Positions 4,936 to 10,771 of a stretch of DNA of 10,771 nucleotides are shown piece after piece; within the stretch, counting starts at the first letter, position 1; every line of letters starts with the position of its first letter. The stretch is from assembly GCA_002471805.1 (NCBI GenBank), contig DKQR01000168.1:2570-13340 (forward strand), in the 5' to 3' direction. Below the pieces are notes generated by a model, which did not search any database, was not told the origin of the DNA, and was given only the letters and a program-made list of their open reading frames with translations. The stretch comes from Fidelibacterota bacterium UBA7303 (GTDB lineage: Bacteria > Fidelibacterota > Marinisomatia > Marinisomatales > UBA1611). Both the position numbers and the translations under genes were made by a program.

Positions 4936-7257
4936 TTATGTGGGGATTTCAGATCGCAATCGTGTCAATCTTTTCTCACGATCATTTGTAAAATGCATGA
5001 TTCCATCCCATACGCTGTGTGGGTCCAGCCTAGATTCTTTTATTATTTGTTCCAAGCTACCGCCGGTGCGCCATCTGTTGTCAAAATCCGGACTTAGGGA
5101 GTATTCTTCCACGATGCGGTTTGCTATCCATTTATGCATCAGCCGCAGGGCACCATTGGTAATCACCATGGCATCCTGCCATTCCTTTCCAGAGATAACG
5201 GAATATTGATAGTCTTCCAGTTGTCGTTGAAAGAGTTCCCAGCTGACAGCTGCCACAATTTTTACATTTGGCCCTTCTTCTGTAAGCCTAGGCAGAATTT
5301 CCACTAATGAATTTGTGGAACTGGTCCCCCGGATGATCACAACTCCTTTCTTTTCTACATTGTGGTCATAATCTTTGATAATATAAGCACCTCTTGCCGC
5401 ATCCATGTGGGAGGCCATACCCAAAGCCTGCCGATCGGGAATGGTTACCGACGGACGCGTGAGGTGCAGGACAATCAATGCCACATCTGTGGATAAAGCA
5501 GCAGCCAGACACGGGGCGACCTCATTGTGCTCCCATGGGTGAAGATTGATAATCTGTCCCTCTGGAAAAAGCTGCGTAACACCTGGAGCAAAAATACCAA
5601 AATGGGTGCGGCTGTCTTCAGCTGTCTCCGGACCAGAATGCCCTGCAACCCAGATCACTTTCCCAACTTTTAGATCAGAATCCTGTGCAATTTGACTAAA
5701 CAATCGCAAAGGACCGTATTTCAAATAGCTGAAAGAACCGTAAGTACTCATGGCTCCATAAAAACCATTGAATTCTTTATAGGTATCTTCGCTGAAATTG
5801 ACTGTTGCCAGGCCAGCCATCATACCGGCATTTGTAAATTCTGTGATGCCTTGGGGAATAAGCGGGCTGTTAGGTTTATTTTCCTTATCGTAAAATCCTT
5901 TGCTTTTTGTTCCGCCATATTCTTTTGCAAACCCGGAAATATTAGTTGAATCCGCCAGGTCAGCGCTCATGGCCACCACCAGCGGCCGGCCGTATTTTTG
6001 TTCTGCAATGGTATTGATATAACTGGCATATTTAGAAAACCCTATCCTGTTTGGTGTTTTCTCCCCAGGTTGAACAAAAAGATCATCGGGCAAACTATGC
6101 ACATCAAACAAGGTTAGGTCCCTGGCTGGATTCTTGACTGTGATTTTACAACTTTCAATATGTTCCGGTACTGAATCACCAATTTCAACAAGAGTATCTG
6201 CGAGATAATTCACATATTTTTGGTTGTTTTCCATTACGGAGAAAACTGTTTTAAACATTGATGTTGCCTGCTCAACCTGGCCCTCCCAAGACTCCGCAGC
6301 AGATCCACCAAAGCCCTCAAAATCTATATTATAGATCTTGGAAAAATCTTCTTTCGTTTTCCAAAAAAGTTCAGAATTCCGTTTATGGGCTACACCATGG
6401 CTTTTATTATCATAAACATAGTAGCCGCGGCCTTTCCTAGTCCTGCTGTAAATCACTTTTGGAATTTTTTTTCCCGCATTTTTAACAAGAAGCCGGTGAT
6501 AAGCGTGGGTTATCATTGCCCAATTCGCTCCATCTTCCACGCCTTCCACGTGCCAACCGTGAGAACCAAACCAGTCCTTTGGACCGCCATACATAATAGA
6601 ACTGAATGGTCGATTATCTATTCCGTAATCATTCCAGTCCATGAAGTATACAAGGTTCCCGAGCCCCAATCCCCAGGCAGAATTGATTGTTTCATGGCTG
6701 GCACCAGTGGTGAATCCGCCCTCGCCTTCAAAAGCGAATACTTTCACTTCCGGTGTCCCCGCAAGTTTTAAGGCCAGAGCCTCCCCAGCCGCAGCTGGAG
6801 ATCCATGGCCGCTAGGTCCAGTATTGAATTTAAAAAATAATGTTTTTCCCTCCATTTCGGCATGCCCCGGCAGACCGCCGTTTTTCCGAAGTGTTAATAG
6901 GTTTTCCCAGACAAGCTGGAAATTATTCCCTTTTATATTTTGATATTTCAGATCACCGGTTTGACGATGTTTAATTCTAAGTGCCTCATTCATCACCGCT
7001 AAGGTTGCATAAACAACAGGATTGCAATGCCCGGCCACCAGCACATAGCGATCAGCAAATCTCTTTCCCGCTTCGCGGATATCCCAGCGCATGGCCCCGG
7101 AAAGCAGAGTCGCAACCATGGCATGGACCTTGGAACGGGAACCCCCGGGATGACCGCTCTGGCTTAGATTCAGCATAATATCAATGCATTGATCTATTAG
7201 GTCCTTGGTAATCTCCCAATACTGAAAGTATTGTTTTAATTCATCAGGTTTTTTCAT
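4936..7257 (-). CDS. Divergent transketolase-family thiamine-diphosphate enzyme
   Basis: All three transketolase regions are present. N-terminal ThDP domain: SGHPGG (34-39), GHCNPVVYA (76-84), NTGPSGHG (145-152), the ThDP/Mg motif GEG (178-180) with Asn209 exactly 30 residues after Glu179, and SHG (286-288). Pyrimidine domain (about 404-600): MSADLADS (430-437), catalytic Glu473 in GITEF, and H540 with EDSRTH (547-552), aligned by eye to E. coli TktA His461 and GEDGPTH. A C-terminal transketolase-like domain follows (about 630-725). True transketolase moves two-carbon units between ketose and aldose phosphates in the pentose phosphate pathway. Oddities are Glu for the Mg-binding Asp, GHG for GQG, SR for GP in GPTH, and 773 residues against about 620-670. 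Overall fold and ThDP use are well supported, but substrate is not. The extra length lies partly in the linker (about 305-400) and in a C-terminal tail. The start overlaps the uvrA stop (ATGA), so it is probably translated after UvrA. Confidence 0.85.
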   Translation of the reverse strand: MKKPDELKQYFQYWEITKDLIDQCIDIMLNLSQSGHPGGSRSKVHAMVATLLSGAMRWDIREAGKRFADRYVLVAGHCNPVVYATLAVMNEALRIKHRQTGDLKYQNIKGNNFQLVWENLLTLRKNGGLPGHAEMEGKTLFFKFNTGPSGHGSPAAAGEALALKLAGTPEVKVFAFEGEGGFTTGASHETINSAWGLGLGNLVYFMDWNDYGIDNRPFSSIMYGGPKDWFGSHGWHVEGVEDGANWAMITHAYHRLLVKNAGKKIPKVIYSRTRKGRGYYVYDNKSHGVAHKRNSELFWKTKEDFSKIYNIDFEGFGGSAAESWEGQVEQATSMFKTVFSVMENNQKYVNYLADTLVEIGDSVPEHIESCKITVKNPARDLTLFDVHSLPDDLFVQPGEKTPNRIGFSKYASYINTIAEQKYGRPLVVAMSADLADSTNISGFAKEYGGTKSKGFYDKENKPNSPLIPQGITEFTNAGMMAGLATVNFSEDTYKEFNGFYGAMSTYGSFSYLKYGPLRLFSQIAQDSDLKVGKVIWVAGHSGPETAEDSRTHFGIFAPGVTQLFPEGQIINLHPWEHNEVAPCLAAALSTDVALIVLHLTRPSVTIPDRQALGMASHMDAARGAYIIKDYDHNVEKKGVVIIRGTSSTNSLVEILPRLTEEGPNVKIVAAVSWELFQRQLEDYQYSVISGKEWQDAMVITNGALRLMHKWIANRIVEEYSLSPDFDNRWRTGGSLEQIIKESRLDPHSVWDGIMHFTNDREKRLTRLRSEIPT

Positions 7258-10097
7258 GCAGCCTGATCCTTTCTGTTTAACATCTGATGCAGAAAAGAAC
7301 CTGTATATGAATTTTCTACAGTAGCAATATATTCCGGAGTACCTGACGCAATCACCTCTCCGCCTTCATCCCCTCCTTCAGGGCCAAGGTCTATGATCCA
7401 GTCAGCTGTCTTTATCACATCCAGGTTGTGTTCAATGACAATGACTGTATTGCCTCGCTCCACCAGGCGCTGGAGCACAGTTAGCAGCATTCTGATATCT
7501 TCAAAATGAAGACCTGTAGTGGGTTCATCCAGAATGTAAAGCGTCTTGGCTGAACTGACCTTGGAAAGTTCTGTTGCCAGTTTCACCCGCTGTGCTTCCC
7601 CTCCAGATAAAGTTGTAGCCTGCTGTCCGAGGTGAATATATCCCAGTCCAACATCAGAAAGGGTCTGTAATTTTTTCTTTACTGGCGGAATATTTTTAAA
7701 AAACTCCAAAGCATCTGTAACCGACATCTCCAACACTTCTGCAATTGTTTTGGAGCGATATTTGACCTCCAGTGTTTCCCGGTTATAGCGTTTTCCCTGG
7801 CACACTTCGCACGTCACATATACATCCGGCAGAAAATTCATTTCAATCTTGATGATACCATCCCCTTCACAGGATTCACAGCGGCCACCCTTTACATTAA
7901 ATGAGAATCGACCAGGTTTATACCCCCGGATCCTTGATTCGGGAAGTTTGGCAAAAAGATCGCGAATATGAGTAAACACACCGGTATATGTTGCCGGATT
8001 GGAGCGCGGAGTGCGACCAATGGGTTTCTGATCAATATCCACCACCTTATCCAGGTATTTTATGCCCTCAACAGAATTGTGGCTCAGGGGATAAGCCCGG
8101 GCCTTGTTTAATTCTTTTGATAATGCGGGAAACAGCGTCTCGTTTACCAGGGTGCTTTTCCCACTGCCGGATACGCCGGTCACGGCAATAAACCGTCCCA
8201 GCGGAAAATCCACATTGACAGATTTAAGATTATTACCTGTGGCACTGATTAGGGATAAATTATTTGTTTTACTATTTCTGCGGATCCGCGGGATTTTTAT
8301 CTGTTTTTTCCCTGCAATATATTTTCCTGTTAAGGATCGCTTCGCGTCCGCCAATTCTTTTGGGGCTCCTGCAAATGTGATTTCTCCACCATGCTTCCCG
8401 GCACCCGGGCCTAGGTCAATAACATAATCAGCAGATTCAATAGTCTCTTTGTCATGTTCCACAACCAGGATCGAATTACCAATATCACGCAATGCTTTAA
8501 GCATATCCAACAATCGGTTGTTATCCCGCGGATGCAGACCAATCGACGGTTCGTCCAGGATATATAAAACACCCATCAGCTGGGAACCGATCTGAGTGGC
8601 CAGACGAATTCGTTGGGCCTCCCCGCCGGATAGAGTTGCTGCTGAGCGGTCCATACTCAGGTAACCCAGGCCGACATTCACAAGAAAAGTAAGTCGTTGA
8701 CGAATTTCTTTTAGAATCTGATCAGCGATATCCTGTTCCATATCAGTCAAGGTAAGATAATGAAAAAACTCCTGGATATCTTTGATGGACATGGCAGATA
8801 TATCACCAATATTTAAATCATTTATTTTCACTGCCAGAGCCTCTTTCCTCAGTCGGGCTCCTTTACAATCAAGGCAGGCGCGCATACTCATAAATTGTTC
8901 GATCCACTCACGAATTCCAGAGGACTTGGTCTGGGTATATCTGCGCATCAGGTTGGGTATGGCTCCTTCCCAGCCGCCGGTATAAGTGCCCGACCAGCGC
9001 TGGGAATTGTATTGCATTTTGAATTGCTTATTGCCGGTGCCAAAAAGAAGGATTTCACGAACCGCGGGATCCAGTTTCACCCAGGGTGTAGTAAAATTAA
9101 ATTCAAGATGTCGAGCCAGACTTTTCAAAATGCTACCATACCAGTTCCCACGAGGCTGTTCTCCCAGAGGTGCAATCGCTCCTTGAATAAGACTTTTGGA
9201 CTTATCCGGTATCACCAGATCCGGATCCACTTCCATATGTGAGCCCAAGCCGTCGCATTTCGGGCAGGCGCCGTATGGTGAATTAAAAGAAAACATCCTC
9301 GGGACTAATTCTTCCATACTGATCTCACAGTCGGGGCAGGCGAAATGTTCGCTGAATATGTGTTCCGAATCAGGCAAAACATGAACAACCAGCAGCCCGC
9401 CGCTGATCTTGAGAGCCAGCTCTACTGATTCTGTCAGCCGTTCCAGGACTGCTTTTTTCAGTATCAGTCGATCGATCACCACCTCAATGGTATGTTTTTT
9501 ATTTTTATTCAATATAATCTTGTCATCCACAGAGAATATTTCACCATCCACACGTACCCGTAAAAAACCCTCTTTCCGAATTTCCTCTAATACTCCCTTG
9601 TGCTGGCCTTTTCGTCCGCGGATCAATGGGGCCAGAATATGCATTTTCGTACCGGATTTGAATTTATTGACGGTATCCACGATTTGCTGCACAGTTTGTC
9701 TCTGGATCGGTTTGTTACACTTCCAGCAGTGAGGTTTGCCAACATGAGTAAACAGCAGACGGAAATAATCATGGATCTCTGTAACAGTCCCCACAGTGGA
9801 ACGGGGATTACGGGCCGCAGCTTTTTGTTCAATGGAGATGGCGGGAGATAATCCTTCGATAGCATCCATATCCGGTTTCTCCATCAAACCCAAAAACTGG
9901 CGGGCATAAGATGAGAGAGACTCTACATAGCGGCGCTGACCTTCCGCATAAATTGTATCAAAGGCCAGGGACGATTTCCCAGAACCGGATAACCCTGTAA
10001 TGACCACTAGTTGATTCCTGGGAATCACTACATCAATATTTTTCAGATTATGCTGGCGGGCACCTTTAACAATAATTTTATCAGTGGGCTGTGACAT
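7254..10097 (-). CDS. uvrA: Excinuclease ABC subunit A (nucleotide excision repair)
   Basis: UvrA is the dimeric ATPase that finds bulky DNA lesions and loads UvrB. The 947-residue length is typical. The first ABC half has Walker A GLSGSGKS (35-42), zinc cysteines C254/C257 and C278/C281, signature LSGGEAQRIRLA (489-500) and Walker B LYILDEPSIGLH (511-522). The second half has Walker A GVSGSGKS (641-648), zinc cysteines C740/C743 and C763/C766, signature LSGGEAQRVKLA (830-841) and Walker B LYILDEPTTGLH (853-864). An additional CxxC pair is at C124/C127. I see no truncation or frameshift. The ATG at 10097 gives the standard N-terminus a few residues before the conserved core. Only a GGGAAAA tract about 10-15 nt upstream resembles a ribosome site. 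It is the first gene of the leftward group, and its stop overlaps the transketolase-like start. No LexA-type box was recognised upstream. Confidence 0.99.
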   Translation of the reverse strand: MSQPTDKIIVKGARQHNLKNIDVVIPRNQLVVITGLSGSGKSSLAFDTIYAEGQRRYVESLSSYARQFLGLMEKPDMDAIEGLSPAISIEQKAAARNPRSTVGTVTEIHDYFRLLFTHVGKPHCWKCNKPIQRQTVQQIVDTVNKFKSGTKMHILAPLIRGRKGQHKGVLEEIRKEGFLRVRVDGEIFSVDDKIILNKNKKHTIEVVIDRLILKKAVLERLTESVELALKISGGLLVVHVLPDSEHIFSEHFACPDCEISMEELVPRMFSFNSPYGACPKCDGLGSHMEVDPDLVIPDKSKSLIQGAIAPLGEQPRGNWYGSILKSLARHLEFNFTTPWVKLDPAVREILLFGTGNKQFKMQYNSQRWSGTYTGGWEGAIPNLMRRYTQTKSSGIREWIEQFMSMRACLDCKGARLRKEALAVKINDLNIGDISAMSIKDIQEFFHYLTLTDMEQDIADQILKEIRQRLTFLVNVGLGYLSMDRSAATLSGGEAQRIRLATQIGSQLMGVLYILDEPSIGLHPRDNNRLLDMLKALRDIGNSILVVEHDKETIESADYVIDLGPGAGKHGGEITFAGAPKELADAKRSLTGKYIAGKKQIKIPRIRRNSKTNNLSLISATGNNLKSVNVDFPLGRFIAVTGVSGSGKSTLVNETLFPALSKELNKARAYPLSHNSVEGIKYLDKVVDIDQKPIGRTPRSNPATYTGVFTHIRDLFAKLPESRIRGYKPGRFSFNVKGGRCESCEGDGIIKIEMNFLPDVYVTCEVCQGKRYNRETLEVKYRSKTIAEVLEMSVTDALEFFKNIPPVKKKLQTLSDVGLGYIHLGQQATTLSGGEAQRVKLATELSKVSSAKTLYILDEPTTGLHFEDIRMLLTVLQRLVERGNTVIVIEHNLDVIKTADWIIDLGPEGGDEGGEVIASGTPEYIATVENSYTGSFLHQMLNRKDQAA

Positions 10098-10142
10098 AAA
10101 TCTGATTTTCCCGGGAAAACGGTTTTATTTAGGACAAAACAG

Positions 10143-10172
10143 AATTTACAGACTTTTGTTATTTAACTTCAA
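10143..10172 (-). promoter_or_regulatory. Candidate sigma70-like promoter for uvrA
   Basis: On the minus strand TTGAAG (10172-10167), an 18-nt spacer and TAAATT (10148-10143) resemble -35 and -10 boxes, each matching four of six consensus bases. Initiation just after it would give a leader of about 40 nt. The region is AT-rich, so chance matches are likely. A different candidate for the same gene lies at 10199-10216. Confidence 0.25.
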
Positions 10173-10198
10173 AAACGATTTACTCTATAACGTTAACT

Positions 10199-10216
10199 CA
10201 AATATAAACCTGCAAA
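10199..10216 (-). promoter_or_regulatory. Alternative uvrA promoter element of Bacteroidetes type (TATATTTG)
   Basis: The minus strand reads TTTG, six bases, then TATATTTG (10206-10199), an exact match to the Bacteroidetes -7 consensus TAnnTTTG. It would give a leader of about 95 nt before uvrA. There is no TTTG at the usual -33 spacing. The same TTTG-N6-TAnnTTT layout occurs before ruvB. Confidence 0.25.
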
Positions 10217-10219
10217 TCC

Positions 10220-10248
10220 TTGACACCGGTTTTCTTTAGCATTAGTTT
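10220..10248 (+). promoter_or_regulatory. Candidate promoter for yqgE, possibly leaderless
   Basis: A perfect TTGACA (10220-10225) is followed by a 17-nt spacer and TAGTTT (10243-10248), which retains T1, A2 and T6 of the -10 consensus. Initiation 6-7 nt after the -10 would fall at 10254-10255, on the yqgE ATG itself. This agrees with the lack of a Shine-Dalgarno sequence before that gene. If the site is real, the mRNA would have almost no 5' leader. Confidence 0.4.
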
Positions 10249-10253
10249 GAAGC

Positions 10254-10771
10254 ATGGGAACGCTTCGAAACCAAATCCTTATCTCCATGCCTCATATGCA
10301 GGACCCGTTCTTTTCTTCTGCCGTTGTTTTTATCTGCGAACACAATAAGGACGGCGCCATGGGGCTGATAATCAATAAAAAATTCAAAGAACCAAACTTG
10401 AATGATTTATTCGAGCAACTTTACATTGGTGATGATGCCATTACATCCCTCGTGCCCGATATTCATTTTGGCGGACCTGTAATGCTTGAACGCGGCATTG
10501 TTCTGCATGGTGCAGGTTTTAATACTGAAGGTACCATCTCTATTTCAGATGAATTCTCCATGACAAGTCAAAAAACTGTTTTGCAGGAATTAAAAGCCCA
10601 GGATATAATCCCTTACAAACTGATGCTGGGACACGCGGGATGGGCAGCGGAACAATTAGAACGTGAAATCGAAAATGGCGATTGGCTTATGCAATCCACT
10701 ACTTTAGACTTCGTTTTCAATCTTAGCACCGATCAAATGTGGCGGCAGGCTGCCGGTAGTCTGGGGATGGA
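10254..10771 (+). CDS. yqgE: YqgE/AlgH family protein (DUF179), C-terminus cut by window edge
   Basis: I translated 172 codons from 10254 with no stop before the edge. Conserved family stretches are ILISMPHMQDPFFSSAVVFI (8-27), CEHNKDGAMGLIINK (28-42), FGGPV (72-76) with ERGIVLH (79-85), LGHAGWAAEQLEREI (125-139), and a C-terminal W-x5-GxLG-like segment (163-171). The family is about 180-190 residues, so only some 10-20 are missing. It is a small predicted cytoplasmic protein with no signal peptide or membrane segment visible. AlgH was linked genetically to alginate regulation in Pseudomonas, but the general biochemical role is unknown, so I assign none. The ATG is the first possible one, since an in-frame TGA lies two codons upstream. 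There is no Shine-Dalgarno sequence. It is divergent from uvrA across a 156-nt gap. Confidence 0.95.
   Translation, partial: MGTLRNQILISMPHMQDPFFSSAVVFICEHNKDGAMGLIINKKFKEPNLNDLFEQLYIGDDAITSLVPDIHFGGPVMLERGIVLHGAGFNTEGTISISDEFSMTSQKTVLQELKAQDIIPYKLMLGHAGWAAEQLEREIENGDWLMQSTTLDFVFNLSTDQMWRQAAGSLGM

Noticed and set aside
6385..6771. 128-codon plus-strand open frame inside the transketolase-like gene
   Set aside because: It is antisense to the conserved ThDP domain and has no recognisable motif.
4936..7257. The ThDP enzyme as DXS, which would complete the first step of the nearby MEP genes
   Set aside because: The N-terminal SGHPGG, the VAGH region and the EDSRTH segment follow the transketolase pattern, and 773 residues is too long for DXS (about 620-640). 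A DXS-like activity cannot be excluded from sequence alone, but nothing favours it.
4936..7257. The ThDP enzyme as phosphoketolase or AceE-type pyruvate dehydrogenase E1
   Set aside because: The length is close to phosphoketolase, but the phosphoketolase hallmarks I know (such as GPGHGGP) are absent. AceE is longer (about 890), and no E2 or E3 genes are nearby.
10098..10253. LexA/SOS box upstream of uvrA; short palindromes TAACGTTA (10188-10195) and GTTAAC (10192-10197)
   Set aside because: The palindromes are only 6-8 bp and resemble no SOS operator I know. LexA boxes vary by phylum, so absence cannot be proved by eye.
1..10771. CRISPR arrays, insertion sequences, attachment sites, phage or defence genes
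   Set aside because: No regularly spaced repeats, long inverted or direct repeats, transposase or integrase motifs were seen. Almost all of the window is occupied by intact housekeeping genes.

Overview
The window holds core metabolism and DNA-repair genes from a bacterial chromosome. I see no mobile element, phage gene, CRISPR array, toxin-antitoxin pair or other accessory system. Base composition looks uniform, roughly the mid-40s % G+C by eye. None of the nine visible protein starts has a convincing Shine-Dalgarno sequence, and AT-rich leaders with TAnnTTTG-like elements occur. That pattern fits the Bacteroidetes/FCB side of the bacteria or an uncultured relative such as Marinimicrobia. 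This assignment is an inference with low confidence.

Layout. Eight protein genes and one tRNA lie on the minus strand and are described here in transcription order, from right to left. uvrA (10097-7254) encodes the nucleotide excision repair ATPase. A divergent transketolase-family enzyme (7257-4936) overlaps the uvrA stop by ATGA. After an 81-nt gap comes ruvB (4854-3832, Holliday junction helicase motor), then queA (3835-2783, queuosine synthesis) with another ATGA overlap. The MEP isoprenoid genes ispD (2744-2046), ispF (2040-1546) and ispE (1565-729) follow with gaps of 38 and 5 nt and an overlap of 20 nt. A tRNA-Gln(UUG) gene (700-630) comes next, and then the first 197 codons of prs (PRPP synthetase), which runs off the left edge. 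No strong intrinsic terminator is visible between these genes, so one long transcription unit, possibly with an internal promoter before ruvB, is plausible. On the right, a yqgE/algH-family gene starts at 10254 on the plus strand, divergent from uvrA across a 156-nt intergenic region, and runs off the right edge.

How the genes fit together. ispD, ispE and ispF catalyse three consecutive MEP steps: methylerythritol-P to CDP-ME, to CDP-ME-2-phosphate, to the cyclic diphosphate. The two sugar-phosphate enzymes connect in principle, since transketolase produces ribose-5-phosphate and Prs turns it into PRPP. uvrA and ruvB serve DNA repair and recombination. queA and tRNA-Gln serve translation, although tRNA-Gln(UUG) is not itself a queuosine tRNA. 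ruvB-queA adjacency and ispE-tRNA-Gln-prs order are both arrangements known from other bacteria.

Points that deserve a second look are the transketolase-like enzyme (Glu instead of Asp in the Mg/ThDP GDG motif, and unusual length), the tRNA-Gln between ispE and prs, the lack of Shine-Dalgarno sequences, and a possible leaderless yqgE transcript. I found nothing that supports an undescribed multi-gene system here.
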